DNA of 50,477 nt from Phycisphaerae bacterium. Lineage in GTDB: Bacteria > Planctomycetota > Phycisphaerae > Sedimentisphaerales > Anaerohalosphaeraceae. Below, one piece after another: positions 1 through 7,734 of the stretch (position 1 is the first letter of the stretch; each line of letters starts with the position of its first letter). The position numbers and the translations under genes are program-made. Location: contig JACZKQ010000078.1 in NCBI GenBank assembly GCA_014859965.1, positions 1 through 50,477 of the forward strand, given 5' to 3'. The notes below the pieces were generated by a model. The model ran no database searches. It saw only the letters and a list, made by a program, of their open reading frames with translations, and was not told the origin of the DNA.

Positions 1-101
1 CCTGGGGGCCGTATCCCTGCGGCGTCGTTAATCACACCGCCGAGGATACAGCCCGGGACTTTGTCTTCATTCACGAAAACAAATTCTTAGCGGTTTTTCA
101 A

Positions 102-1445
102 TTACTGTGCCTTGACGTTGTAGCAGTAGAGCGTTTCCTGGTCGCGGATGTAAAGTTTGCCGTTGGCGATGACGGGGTGTGCCCAGGCGGGGAGCCTGGT
201 GCGATCCGGCTGTTCGAAGCGGCCTCGCTCGGTGTATTGCTTCGGGTCCGGCTCAACCAGGATGACGGCGCCGTCCTCCGTGCGATAGTAGAGGCGGCCG
301 TCGGCGAAGGCGAGGGCGCCTTTGGCGCGGCGCTGGCCTTGCTGGCGCAGGTCCCATGCGACTTTGCCGGTTTTGAAGTCGAGGCAGGCAAGTGCGCCGC
401 CTTCGTTGCCGCCGCTGGCGCCGTAGAGGTAGCCGTCGACGAGGATCATGCCGCCGTGGTGGTTCTGCATTTCGGTGGTCGCGTAGACTTCTTCAGCCTT
501 GATGGCGCCGTCGGCACCTTTGGTCAGCTTGACCAGGCCGGCACCCCCGCCATAGGCTGACGAGGCGAAGATCGTGCCGTCGTGGAAGATCGGGGTGGCG
601 CAGTTGATTCCTCTGTTGTTGGCGGGTTTGTCGTATCGCCAGAGGAACTGGCCGTCGGAGGCCGCGACGCCGATGAGGGCCTTTGCGGTGAACTGGACGT
701 ACTGGCGCTGTCCGCCGAAGTCGATGGCGATGGGTGAGGCATAGGCCGCACCGCCTCCACCGCCGCCGCCGAAGCTGCCACGGCCGCCTCCGCCGCGTCG
801 GGCGCCGAAACCGCCGCCATCGGCGGGCGCGTCGGGGAGTTTACTCTTCCAGATTGTTTCGCCGGTCAGCTTGTTCAGGGCGACGAGGGTCGCGTCCGGG
901 CCGCCGGGGGTCACGATAAGCTTATCGCCGTCAACGAGCGGTGATTCGCGGTAGCTCCACATGGGAACGCTTCCGGCGAAATCCTGCGTCATGCTGCGCT
1001 GCCAGAGGATCTTGCCGTCTTTGACTTGCAGGCAGGCGACGTTGCCGGCGAGGCCCTCGACATAGAGGCGGTCGCCGTCGACGGTGGGCGTGCATCCGGG
1101 GCCTTCCCTTCCCTGCGCGGCCCGCTGCTGGAGGGCCGGGCCGAGGGGGGTCACCCAGATTTCGCTGCCGTCGGTTTCGGACAGGCACCAGACGACTTCT
1201 TCGTCGCCGCGATTGGCCATGAAGAAGATGCGTCCGGCGGCGATTGACGGGGCGCTGTCGCCGCCGCCGAGTTTGTCGATTTTCCAGGCTAACGGGGGGC
1301 CATTGTCCGGCCATTGCTGGAGGAGGCCCGTGTCGGCGGACTTGCCGTCGCGGTTCGGGCCTTGCCATTGCGGCCAGTCGGCGGCCTGGACCGCGGCGAT
1401 ACAGAGCAGTGCGAGCAGGGGGATGAATTTGACGGGGGACTTCAT
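102..1445 (-). CDS. Secreted PQQ-like beta-propeller repeat protein
   Basis: A 447-aa protein with an N-terminal signal peptide (about residues 1-21, hydrophobic core [12 protein letters not shown]) followed by the start [12 protein letters not shown] that is typical of planctomycete PQQ-like propellers. Repeats of the type GxLxAL/CL-x-GxxxW recur along the chain ([44 protein letters not shown]), as in BamB/PQQ propellers. A glycine-rich insert sits at residues 210-232. The AAGGAGC ribosome site at 1453-1459 supports the ATG at 1445. Family members are exported propellers of mostly unknown ligand; quinone binding is not shown. The leader at 1471-1518 can fold into competing structures (see its own entry). 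Confidence 0.85.
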   Translation of the reverse strand: MKSPVKFIPLLALLCIAAVQAADWPQWQGPNRDGKSADTGLLQQWPDNGPPLAWKIDKLGGGDSAPSIAAGRIFFMANRGDEEVVWCLSETDGSEIWVTPLGPALQQRAAQGREGPGCTPTVDGDRLYVEGLAGNVACLQVKDGKILWQRSMTQDFAGSVPMWSYRESPLVDGDKLIVTPGGPDATLVALNKLTGETIWKSKLPDAPADGGGFGARRGGGGRGSFGGGGGGGAAYASPIAIDFGGQRQYVQFTAKALIGVAASDGQFLWRYDKPANNRGINCATPIFHDGTIFASSAYGGGAGLVKLTKGADGAIKAEEVYATTEMQNHHGGMILVDGYLYGASGGNEGGALACLDFKTGKVAWDLRQQGQRRAKGALAFADGRLYYRTEDGAVILVEPDPKQYTERGRFEQPDRTRLPAWAHPVIANGKLYIRDQETLYCYNVKAQ

Positions 1446-1470
1446 TGTTGTTGCTCCTTTTCATCACAAA

Positions 1471-1518
1471 TGTCTGTATGCGGGCGGATGCAGACACTCC
1501 GTCCGCCGCCCGGTCTGC
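1471..1518 (-). promoter_or_regulatory. Possible pseudoknot in the leader of the beta-propeller gene
   Basis: Read on the minus strand, five short arms follow each other just upstream of the ribosome site: GCAGAC (1518-1513), CGGGCGG (1512-1506), GTCTGC (1495-1490), CCGCCCG (1487-1481) and CAGACA (1476-1471). The second and fourth pair perfectly over 7 bp. The loop between them, shifted by one base as TGTCTG (1496-1491), pairs over 6 bp with the last arm, giving an H-type pseudoknot (loops of 9, 3 and 4 nt). The first arm competes for the same loop. The last arm ends 12 nt before the Shine-Dalgarno sequence. A regulatory role is inference; no known riboswitch class was recognised. Confidence 0.35.
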
Positions 1519-1591
1519 CATTTCCTTAGTGCGCAGGCATTGGGGGTGGTTACAAAATTTTTCTTGCTGCGGCGGTTTATCTGCCGTTGGC

Positions 1592-1611
1592 GGGCGAGGC
1601 ATGCCTGGCCC
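1592..1611. repeat. REP-like palindrome with GGCATGCC core
   Basis: GGGCGAGGCATGCCTGGCCC is a 20-base palindrome with one mismatched pair. It lies between the stop of the AIM24-like gene and the beta-propeller gene and could fold in RNA from either strand. A similar palindrome built on the same kind of core lies at 5989-6010. No T-tract follows, so it is not a typical intrinsic terminator. Confidence 0.4.
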
Positions 1612-1621
1612 CTACCTCTGT

Positions 1622-2302
1622 TTAGCGGCGGTGGTTGTCTTTTGGGAGTTGGGGGATCAGCCATGAGAGGAAAGCGTCCGCGGAGCGGGTTTGGATGAGG
1701 ATTTTTCCGGGGCCGGTGAGGTCGCAGACGAGGCCTTCGCCGCTGAAGAGTGTGGATTTTAGGCCGCCGACGGTTCGGACGGCGTAGTGGACGCTTTCGT
1801 CGAAGGCGACCATGTGGCCGCTGTCGACGGTGTAGGTCTGGCCGGCGGCCAGCGAGATTTCGTGGATGGCGCCGTAGCTGGACAGCCAGACCGTACCGGT
1901 GCCGCTGATCTTCAGCAGAAAGAGGCCTTCGCGAGAGAAGAAGGTTTTGGCGCCGCCCCATTTGGTGTCGACGGCGATGCCTTCGGTGGCGGCGATGTAG
2001 GCGCCGGACTGGGCGAAGACGGTTTGGCTGGCGAGTTGGATGGCGCAGATGTCGCCGGGCAGCGTCGGGGCGAAGGTGACCTCGCCGGCGTCGCGGGCGG
2101 CGAAGGTGTTGATGAAGAAGCTTTCGCCGCCGAGCATGCTGCGCTTGAGTGCGCCGAAGAGGCCGCCTTTTGCGGCGGTCTGCATATCGATGGTGCTGGA
2201 CATGCTGACCATCGCGCCGGCCTCGGCGCAGACGCTTTCGCCGCGGGCGAGGATGATCTTCAGGAGGGAGTATGCCGGGCCGTAGAGGACTTTGTGCTCC
2301 AT
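1622..2302 (-). CDS. AIM24 / TIGR00266 family protein
   Basis: A 226-aa protein matching the bacterial AIM24 (TIGR00266) family over its whole length. Recognisable stretches are [20 protein letters not shown] near the N-terminus, the [12 protein letters not shown] block, and a glycine-rich beta-strand pattern through to a C-terminal [13 protein letters not shown]. The family folds as a beta-helix-like trimer with unknown biochemical function; no catalytic residues are defined. There is no signal peptide, so it is probably cytoplasmic. It stands alone, with an 86-nt gap to the SGNH hydrolase upstream and 176 nt to the propeller gene downstream. Confidence 0.85.
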   Translation of the reverse strand: MEHKVLYGPAYSLLKIILARGESVCAEAGAMVSMSSTIDMQTAAKGGLFGALKRSMLGGESFFINTFAARDAGEVTFAPTLPGDICAIQLASQTVFAQSGAYIAATEGIAVDTKWGGAKTFFSREGLFLLKISGTGTVWLSSYGAIHEISLAAGQTYTVDSGHMVAFDESVHYAVRTVGGLKSTLFSGEGLVCDLTGPGKILIQTRSADAFLSWLIPQLPKDNHRR

Positions 2303-2388
2303 AGGGTGATCTCCTTTTTTGTCTGAGCCGGAAAAGTGCCTGGTACCGTTTTAATACATGGACGTTCCTGCGATGGTGTTGTTGCAGG

Positions 2389-3681
2389 TTATTTGAGTAT
2401 TTCGCCTATGAGGAGGATTGCGCCGGGGTACCAGGCGGTGTCGTTGTAGCGTTTTGGGTCGTCTATTTTTTCGTTTCGTTTTGCGAGGATTGCGGGTTTG
2501 TCGGGCTGTTCGGGGTGGATGGTGAGGGTTGCGGTGTGGGTGGTGTCGGGGAGGTTTTCGGCGACGGTGAGTGTGGCGAGGCGGTGGTAGGTGCAGTAGG
2601 CGTCGAAGCGGGGGACGACGGTTTCGGGGCGGTCGTCGAGCTTGACGGTTACCTGGCCGCAGTCGGGGCCGAGGAGGTCATAGATTCGCAGGGCCGTGCC
2701 TCTGAAGCGGATGGTGATCGACTCGCCGGGCTGGTTGGCCAAGTAGAGTGCGCCCGTGCGCTGTGTGACCCAGTTGACGAAACTGCGGTCGCCGGCGTCG
2801 AGCTTTCGCCAGCCGGGGGAGAGTTCGGCTTCGGTGAGGGGGACCAACTTGGCGGCCTGCCAGTGGTCGGGGACAAAGGGGGCCGAGAGAGTGTGCGGGC
2901 CGGGCTTGCCGGTATTGCGCATCATGTCCATGCCGCGGGCGACGGCTTTGAGATAGAGTTCGTGGCCGGTGTCGGGGTAGGGGTGGACGCCGTCGGGCGA
3001 GAAGATGATCTTGTCGGCGAGTTGGGCTTTTTCTTCATCGGTCTTCGGCATGGGGGCGGTGAAGGTCAGCTCGTTGCGGCCTTCCATCTTCGCGACTTCG
3101 AGGCCCATGTGGATGGAGGGGATGCCGTAGTGGTCGGCGACGGCTTCCATGGCGGAGGCGGCGTGTGGGAATTTGCCGTCGCGGAGGGTTTGTGTCCAGC
3201 CGGCCACGAGTGTGTAGACGAAGCAGATGTCGGTTTGAGGGTCGGCGGCGTATGTTTGGCGGACGATGCCTTCCATGGCCTGGTGGATGCGGTGGGCCGG
3301 GGCGCCGCCGTCGTTGACGGCGAACTCGACGAAGAGGAGGTCGGGTTTGTGTTGGAGCACGTCATGGCCGAGTCGGAAGACGCCGAGGTCCGAGCCGGTG
3401 CCGCCGATGGCGGCGTTGATTTCGGACACGGCGGCGTTGGGGAACTGGTTCTGAAACCGCCGGAGGGTCTTCGGGCGCCAGCCGGGCTGTGCGGTGATGC
3501 TGCCGCCGAGATAGGCGATGCGAACGTCCTGGCCGGCCTGGAGTTTGTTGAAGAAGTTCGGCAGGCCGGCACGGACGCGGACTTCCTGAGCATCGCGCAG
3601 GGGATCGTCCTGGGGCCGGGCCAGACTGGGGGCGGTTAGAACGAACAAACATAAGAGCACGTTTTTTGCGATTTGTTTCAT
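2389..3681 (-). CDS. Secreted SGNH/GDSL-type hydrolase with C-terminal beta domain
   Basis: A 430-aa exported esterase-like protein. The signal peptide is residues 1-21. The SGNH blocks are visible: nucleophile Ser61 in YLGGSIT, the block II glycine region near 93-96 (AIGGTG), Asn123 in EFAVNDGG, and the Asp230/His233 pair in SPDGVHP. After about residue 260 comes a beta-rich region with carbohydrate-esterase character ending WYPGAILLIGEIL. The ATG at 3681 is preferred over an in-frame start at 3747 because it begins directly with the signal peptide. Substrate is unknown; acetylated or methylated polysaccharide would fit the neighbourhood but is inference. Confidence 0.85.
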   Translation of the reverse strand: MKQIAKNVLLCLFVLTAPSLARPQDDPLRDAQEVRVRAGLPNFFNKLQAGQDVRIAYLGGSITAQPGWRPKTLRRFQNQFPNAAVSEINAAIGGTGSDLGVFRLGHDVLQHKPDLLFVEFAVNDGGAPAHRIHQAMEGIVRQTYAADPQTDICFVYTLVAGWTQTLRDGKFPHAASAMEAVADHYGIPSIHMGLEVAKMEGRNELTFTAPMPKTDEEKAQLADKIIFSPDGVHPYPDTGHELYLKAVARGMDMMRNTGKPGPHTLSAPFVPDHWQAAKLVPLTEAELSPGWRKLDAGDRSFVNWVTQRTGALYLANQPGESITIRFRGTALRIYDLLGPDCGQVTVKLDDRPETVVPRFDAYCTYHRLATLTVAENLPDTTHTATLTIHPEQPDKPAILAKRNEKIDDPKRYNDTAWYPGAILLIGEILK

Positions 3682-3708
3682 ATCGGGATCCTGTTTGAGA
3701 TTACCATT
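3679..3708 (-). other. Possible 9-codon upstream ORF overlapping the SGNH start
   Basis: On the minus strand an AAAGGAG sequence (near 3714-3720) precedes an ATG that opens nine codons (MVISNRIPI) and stops with a TGA overlapping the ATG of the SGNH hydrolase. The best ribosome site in the region therefore serves this short frame, and the hydrolase could be translated by coupling. It may equally be chance. Confidence 0.25.
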
Positions 3709-3786
3709 CTGGTACTCCTTTAGCGTCGCCGTCAATGATACCAGCATTGGGGCCTTGACTTCAACAGGTATGGTTCACCCATATGA

Positions 3787-3821
3787 AGGGCAAACGCATT
3801 CTCCCAATAAGTCGCCGGCCT
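3787..3821 (+). repeat. Partial copy of the MITE-like element end
   Basis: Positions 3787-3804 match 6073-6090 exactly over 18 bases (AGGGCAAACGCATTCTCC). Weaker similarity continues for about 17 more bases (AATAAGTCGCCGG against CATAACTCGCTGG). It looks like a solo end or decayed copy of the element at 6064-6281. Confidence 0.5.
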
Positions 3822-3840
3822 TACGTCGAAGATATGATCT

Positions 3841-3874
3841 TTTTCATGGATGTCATCGATGCGATCCATGAAAA
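3841..3874. repeat. Perfect 11-bp inverted repeat
   Basis: TTTTCATGGAT (3841-3851) and ATCCATGAAAA (3864-3874) are exact inverted copies around a 12-base spacer that itself contains the palindrome CATCGATG. It lies 30 bases after the stop of the 79-aa gene, read on the minus strand. It could be a hairpin at the 3' end of that transcript or a dimeric protein-binding site. No long T-tract follows on either strand. Confidence 0.45.
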
Positions 3875-3903
3875 CACGGCGATATGAGCAGCGCCGGGAT
3901 GAC

Positions 3904-4143
3904 CTACGAGTAGTTGAAGAGGTCCGGGAGGGTGTAGGTTTTTTCCGTGGCGGCGTTCATGGCTCTTAGTATTTTGTATTGAACGTTTGGTGTCAAGCGT
4001 CTTCCTTTGCAGGCTCTGCTGATCATTTTGTGGGTGAGTTGTTCTGTGGAGGCGGCGACGAGGTCGTGGGGGGAGAGTCCCGCGGCGGTCATGAGGTCGG
4101 CGATGGGCTGGGGGCCGAGGTTTCGTTCCATTTCATCAGTCAT
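3904..4143 (-). CDS. Small conserved hypothetical protein, 79 aa
   Basis: I recognise no named family. The 79-aa product starts MTDEMERNLGPQPIADLM and is mainly helical by eye. The stretch PIADLMTAAGLSPHDLVAAS followed by a basic segment (SRACKGRRLTPNVQYKILRAMN) resembles a small helix-turn-helix or XRE-like domain, which would suit a DNA- or RNA-binding role; this is inference. Its ATG at 4143 overlaps the 3' end of the GNAT gene by 8 bases (ATGACTGA), so the two are probably translationally coupled. A longer in-frame start at 4194 is less likely because it would lie deeper inside the GNAT gene. Confidence 0.65.
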   Translation of the reverse strand: MTDEMERNLGPQPIADLMTAAGLSPHDLVAASTEQLTHKMISRACKGRRLTPNVQYKILRAMNAATEKTYTLPDLFNYS

Positions 4144-4630
4144 GTGAAGCTCCGTTAGTGGTTTGCTCGCCGAGGAATTCCTGCTCGTAGACACGGTAAT
4201 AGACCTGGTGGAGGCCGAGTTTTTCGTAGGTGCTCATGGCGACGTGGTTGCCTTTTTCGACGTAGAGGCGGAAGCCGCAGACGTCGGGAGCGGCGGCGGC
4301 CTTTGTTTTGAGGAAGTCGATCATTTCTCGCAGAACGCCGCGGCGGCGGTGTTCGGGGCGGACGTAGACGCTTTGAATCCACCAGAACAGGCCGCATCGC
4401 CAGTCGCTCCATTCGTAGGTGACCATCAGCGATCCGATGACATCGCCGCCGGATTCGGCGACGACGTAGAACCCGTGCTCGGGACGGGCAAAGAGCGTGC
4501 GTACGCCGCGGAGCACGGTGTCGGCATCGAGCCGCTTGTGCTCGGTGTCCCAGGCCATGGCGATGTTGAACGCGGCAATGGTTTCGGCGTCGACGATGCG
4601 GGCGTCTCTGGCGGTGAGTGGGGTGGACAT
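4136..4630 (-). CDS. GNAT family N-acetyltransferase
   Basis: A 164-aa single-domain acetyltransferase. The GNAT core is seen as the beta-strand GDVIGSLMVTYEWSDW (62-77), then WWIQSVYVRPEHRRRGVLREMIDFL (84-107) with the acetyl-CoA pyrophosphate loop at RRRGVL (95-100), and the C-terminal YEKLGLHQVYYRVYEQEF. The acetyl-CoA loop has Gly-Val-Leu where Gly-x-Gly/Ala is common. Substrate cannot be read from sequence. It is followed, overlapping by 8 bases, by the 79-aa gene. Confidence 0.85.
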   Translation of the reverse strand: MSTPLTARDARIVDAETIAAFNIAMAWDTEHKRLDADTVLRGVRTLFARPEHGFYVVAESGGDVIGSLMVTYEWSDWRCGLFWWIQSVYVRPEHRRRGVLREMIDFLKTKAAAAPDVCGFRLYVEKGNHVAMSTYEKLGLHQVYYRVYEQEFLGEQTTNGASHD

Positions 4631-4643
4631 TGTTGCTCCGGGG

Positions 4644-5903
4644 TTATTTGCCGGGGGCCAGTTTCAGCTCCCAGGTGATGGATTCCTGTCCGCGGCGCAC
4701 GGCGACAGGGACGGCGTCGGCGGCGAGGTGTTCAAAAATCGCCCTCTCGAAATCCAGTTGATGCTGTATCGGCAGGCCGGCGACGTGTGTGATCACGTCG
4801 CCTTTTTGGATGGCGGCGGCTTCTGCGATACTGCCGGATTCGACGGCGGTCACGCACAGGCCGCTGTCGACCGGGAGGTCCTGGTTCAAAACAGCGGCAC
4901 GGGTGACCGGCGCGAGGCCGAGGCCCGTTTGCGGAAAGTCGAAGTTTTCGGCGAGTTTTTCGATGTCGGTTCGCAGGGTGGCATTGGCCAGCTCGATCAT
5001 CGCGGCGCCGTCGGCGAATTCGAGCGCGTCTTTGCCGATGACCATGTCGCGAATGGCCTGGCTGCCGTATCGGTGCTCGATGAGCAGGAATAATCCGAGG
5101 GCGGCATTGTAGTAGTCGCCGCTCTTGGACTCATCGCTGTACTGGTGCCATTTGAACAAGTCGTCGCCGACTTTGGCGAGTGCGGAGAAGGGGCGGCGGT
5201 GGAGCGAGGCGGTTCCGGGGGGATAGTCTATGTGAGGCGCGCTTGCTTTAAATGCGATGTAGCCGGCGTAGTTTGCGAGGCCGTCGCGAAACCATCGCGT
5301 GTAGTTTTTCACGACCAGGCCCAGCGGCACGAGGGACTGTACGGCCAGGTCGGGCGCGACGGGCTTGCCCTCTCGGGGCATGACCAGCGACGCCTCGGTG
5401 ATTTCGTGGATGATGGCGTAGGGAAAAATGGTGCTATCGGCGAGAATCGTGCGCCAGTCTTCACGGCCGGCCTCAACGAAGAGCGGCAGAGGCATGCTGT
5501 TCGGGTCGACCTTGAGATTGATCTTCACGTTGTCGGGCGCTTCGTCGACGCGGAGCAGATAGGCGTGCGGTTGATGGGTAAACTCCAGGGCGATCTCGCC
5601 GCCGACGGTTTGAGTCACATATGCGAGGTGTTCGGCGATGTGTTGTGCCTGTTCGCCGAGGCGGTTCTGATATGAGACCTGCACACCCTGGAACTCGGCG
5701 GCGCCCTCGAAGGGGGTCTCGGCGAGGGATTCGTCGTCGAGCTTGTACGTGCGGCCGCCGACCCAGCCGAACCGGGCCTGCTTCTCCGGCAATGCCTCGT
5801 ACGCTTTGTCGGTAATCGTTCTGTTGACCACCCGACAGCCGAAGAGGCAGTGGGCCGCAAGCAGCATTGTGATGGTTATCAGAGCGACTCTCATATACTT
5901 CAT
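4644..5903 (-). CDS. PDZ-domain lipoprotein with a degenerate gluzincin-like HExxE motif
   Basis: A 419-aa predicted lipoprotein: hydrophobic leader and lipobox LFGC with the lipid-modified Cys23. The middle region resembles Peptidase_MA/M61-type gluzincins: HEITE at 166-170 and, 34 residues on, WFRDGLANY (204-212), which matches the W-F-x-E/D-G-L-A-x-Y signature. The second zinc histidine of HExxH is Glu170 here, so catalysis is doubtful. Residues about 343-419 form a PDZ domain (SGLCVTAVESGSIAEAAAIQKGDVI). The C-terminal PDZ order matches M61 peptidases. It may be an inactive peptidase-fold protein at the membrane. A sigma70-like promoter sits 20 bases upstream. Confidence 0.65.
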   Translation of the reverse strand: MKYMRVALITITMLLAAHCLFGCRVVNRTITDKAYEALPEKQARFGWVGGRTYKLDDESLAETPFEGAAEFQGVQVSYQNRLGEQAQHIAEHLAYVTQTVGGEIALEFTHQPHAYLLRVDEAPDNVKINLKVDPNSMPLPLFVEAGREDWRTILADSTIFPYAIIHEITEASLVMPREGKPVAPDLAVQSLVPLGLVVKNYTRWFRDGLANYAGYIAFKASAPHIDYPPGTASLHRRPFSALAKVGDDLFKWHQYSDESKSGDYYNAALGLFLLIEHRYGSQAIRDMVIGKDALEFADGAAMIELANATLRTDIEKLAENFDFPQTGLGLAPVTRAAVLNQDLPVDSGLCVTAVESGSIAEAAAIQKGDVITHVAGLPIQHQLDFERAIFEHLAADAVPVAVRRGQESITWELKLAPGK

Positions 5904-5923
5904 TTGCAGATCTCCGTGGAGCT

Positions 5924-5952
5924 ATCATACCTTACACACGGATAGTCGGCAA
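5924..5952 (-). promoter_or_regulatory. Sigma70-like promoter of the PDZ lipoprotein gene
   Basis: On the minus strand TTGCCG (5952-5947) and TATGAT (5929-5924) are separated by 17 bases. Transcription would start near 5917, leaving a leader of about 14 nt with a GGAG ribosome site before the ATG at 5903. Confidence 0.6.
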
Positions 5953-5988
5953 TTGTATGGGCAAGCATGGGGTGGTTTTTGCGTGCCC

Positions 5989-6010
5989 ACGGCAGGGCAT
6001 GCCCCGCCGT
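5989..6010. repeat. 22-bp palindrome, REP-like
   Basis: ACGGCAGGGCA and TGCCCCGCCGT are 11-base arms that pair with a single mismatch and no spacer. It shares a GGCATGCC-type core with the palindrome at 1592-1611. It lies in the gene-free stretch 5904-6330, outside the MITE-like element. Confidence 0.4.
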
Positions 6011-6063
6011 TACAGATTCGGACATCCCATTTGGGTGTGCGGCGGCTTTCTGGTGCATGGGGT

Positions 6064-6281
6064 AATTGGGGCAGGGCAAACGCATTCTCCTCATAACTCG
6101 CTGGGCAGCCGGCGGCGCCAGGGCCGAGCAAAACCGGTCGGGGCCCCAGAGGCCAAAATCCCCCCCCGGCGAACAGATGCTCCTGATTTTGGCCTCTGCC
6201 CAACCGGTTTTGCTCTCCATTGTCGCCGCAGGTTGGGTTTGGGATGCGGACGTCCGGAGAATGCGCCCGCCCTGGGTAATT
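6064..6281. mobile_element. MITE-like element with terminal inverted repeats and a long central hairpin
   Basis: The ends are inverted copies: CAGGGCAAACGCATTCTCC at 6072-6090 and GGAGAATGCGCCCGCCCTG at 6256-6274 (16 of 19 identical when inverted), each continued outward by an AATT motif. Inside lies a strong imperfect hairpin: left arm 6126-6160 and right arm 6185-6215, with 13- and 14-base perfect blocks (GAGCAAAACCGGT and CAGAGGCCAAAATC and their complements) and a 24-base loop. No protein is encoded. The gene-free stretch 5904-6330 contains only this, the palindrome at 5989-6010 and the lipoprotein promoter. A non-autonomous mobile repeat is the best reading; a structured RNA is the alternative. 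Confidence 0.5.
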
Positions 6282-6330
6282 GGAGGACGGTTGTTGCAAA
6301 AGGGGCGGTTCGGCCTTATTATGGCGGCCG

Positions 6331-7656
6331 ATGATGGACGATTGGAACATTGTGAGAAGGTACTCTCTGGCCGAGGTGGTTCTTTTGCTAATCTTCGCCG
6401 CGGGGCTGCTGCTGAGCCTGCTGCTGGTGAATGCGCGGAGCCGGATTGATCTGTCGGAGCCGATTGCGCTGCCGCATTCCGGAGTGGCGGTGTCGGTGCC
6501 GGTGGGTCCTGGGTGGCAAGGACCGGGGCAGTGGGTTTATGAGGCGCCCAGCGAGTTTGTGCTGACGGCGGCCCTGCAGACGGGATCGCAGATTGCCGCC
6601 AGGGTGCATTATCAGTATCTTCTGGCGGCCGAAGGCATGGACCCGGCGGAATTTCTTAAACAGACGGCGACAGCCGCCAATCTTCGGGTCGCCCGCAGCG
6701 GACGCATTTCCGAGCACATCAAGATCGCCTGGGTGCAGCTTTATGCACCCGGCGGCACGGCCGATACCGTTATCGGGGCGGCGAGCCTGCCTCACGGCAG
6801 AGCATTGATCCTCCATGTTCGGGCGCAGGGCGATAGCCTGCTGGGGACGAAGCTTTTCAGGACGCTGGCGGGGTCGATTATTTTTGCGCCGGGCGGGCAG
6901 ATCGCCCGCGGCTCGGAATTCGTCGGGCAGCTTAGGGCGTCGGGGCTGACGCGCAGCGTAGAGGCCGGCGGCGGGCTGGCGGGCGAAACGGTGTTTTTCA
7001 TCAGCGATCCTCTCGATCAGCCTCGCGGCTTCCAGATCACCCAATTTCGCAAGAACGCCGATGGCGAGGCCTGGGGCGTGCTCAGGGGTGAACGGGTCGA
7101 CTATACGGCAGGCACGCGGGGCAGTCTTAGCAGGAGCTATTTCGAATGCAATGATGCATTCGACCGGTATATCTGGCATACGCGGCGGGGCCGATTGCGC
7201 GGGGGAGGCGGCGGCGCTACCGAGATTGACCTGGCGGCCGACGGTACGCTTCGCATCAGCGGCGGATCGCTCACGCGCGACGTCACATGCCGGCCCGGTG
7301 CGGCGCTGCCGGAAATGCTGATCGAGCAGGCGGCGCGGGCGTACCTCGACGGGCTGCAAGGCGAAACGCTGGTGAATGTGATTTTCGACGAAGGCCTCAT
7401 CGTGCCGGCGATGATCACGGCGGTCGATTGTTCCAGTGATGAGCGGAATGTGTGGGCGGCGGTACACTGTGTACAGTTCGCTTTTTTGCCGACGGGCAGT
7501 CAGATGGCGCTGTACTTCGATCGGGACAAGCGTTTGGTGGGGCGGGTGGACGACAATCGCCGGGTGCTGGTTTGGAACGTGTCGGACCGTCGCCGGCTGA
7601 CCGAGGCATTCGGAGATCTCGGTCGGTTTCTGGGGGCTGAAAACCGCACGGAATAG
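6331..7656 (+). CDS. Membrane-anchored protein of unknown function, 441 aa
   Basis: I do not recognise this family. A single N-terminal membrane helix (about residues 13-33, AEVVLLLIFAAGLLLSLLLV) is followed by a long soluble, probably periplasmic part. The soluble part contains a beta-rich block around GVAVSVPVGPGWQGPGQWVYEAPSEFVLTA and a second half starting near PRGFQITQFRK. The sequence GGGGGATEIDLAADG is a glycine-rich turn. The start is placed at ATG 6331, with ATG 6334 as alternative, because an upstream in-frame ATG at 6280 would put a basic, low-complexity stretch in front of the helix and would begin inside the MITE-like end. It precedes trxB by 78 bases. Confidence 0.6.
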   Translation: MMDDWNIVRRYSLAEVVLLLIFAAGLLLSLLLVNARSRIDLSEPIALPHSGVAVSVPVGPGWQGPGQWVYEAPSEFVLTAALQTGSQIAARVHYQYLLAAEGMDPAEFLKQTATAANLRVARSGRISEHIKIAWVQLYAPGGTADTVIGAASLPHGRALILHVRAQGDSLLGTKLFRTLAGSIIFAPGGQIARGSEFVGQLRASGLTRSVEAGGGLAGETVFFISDPLDQPRGFQITQFRKNADGEAWGVLRGERVDYTAGTRGSLSRSYFECNDAFDRYIWHTRRGRLRGGGGGATEIDLAADGTLRISGGSLTRDVTCRPGAALPEMLIEQAARAYLDGLQGETLVNVIFDEGLIVPAMITAVDCSSDERNVWAAVHCVQFAFLPTGSQMALYFDRDKRLVGRVDDNRRVLVWNVSDRRRLTEAFGDLGRFLGAENRTE

Positions 7657-7657
7657 C

Positions 7658-7677
7658 CTCCGCGGGGTCGGGCGGAG
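7658..7677 (+). terminator. Short GC hairpin after the membrane-anchored protein gene
   Basis: CTCCGC (7658-7663) pairs with GCGGAG (7672-7677) directly after the stop codon and is followed by TTCTGTTC, a weak T-rich tail. It may terminate part of the transcription before trxB. Confidence 0.3.
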
Positions 7678-7734
7678 TTCTGTTCGCGGGCAAAGCAGGA
7701 TAACTCAAAGGAAAGCACTATCAAGGAGAGATGA

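Noticed and set aside
1-101. Possible end or start of a gene at the left edge (a short minus-strand frame with VNEDKVPGCILGG)
   Set aside because: Too short, several frames look equally open, and no stop/start context or family match can be supported.
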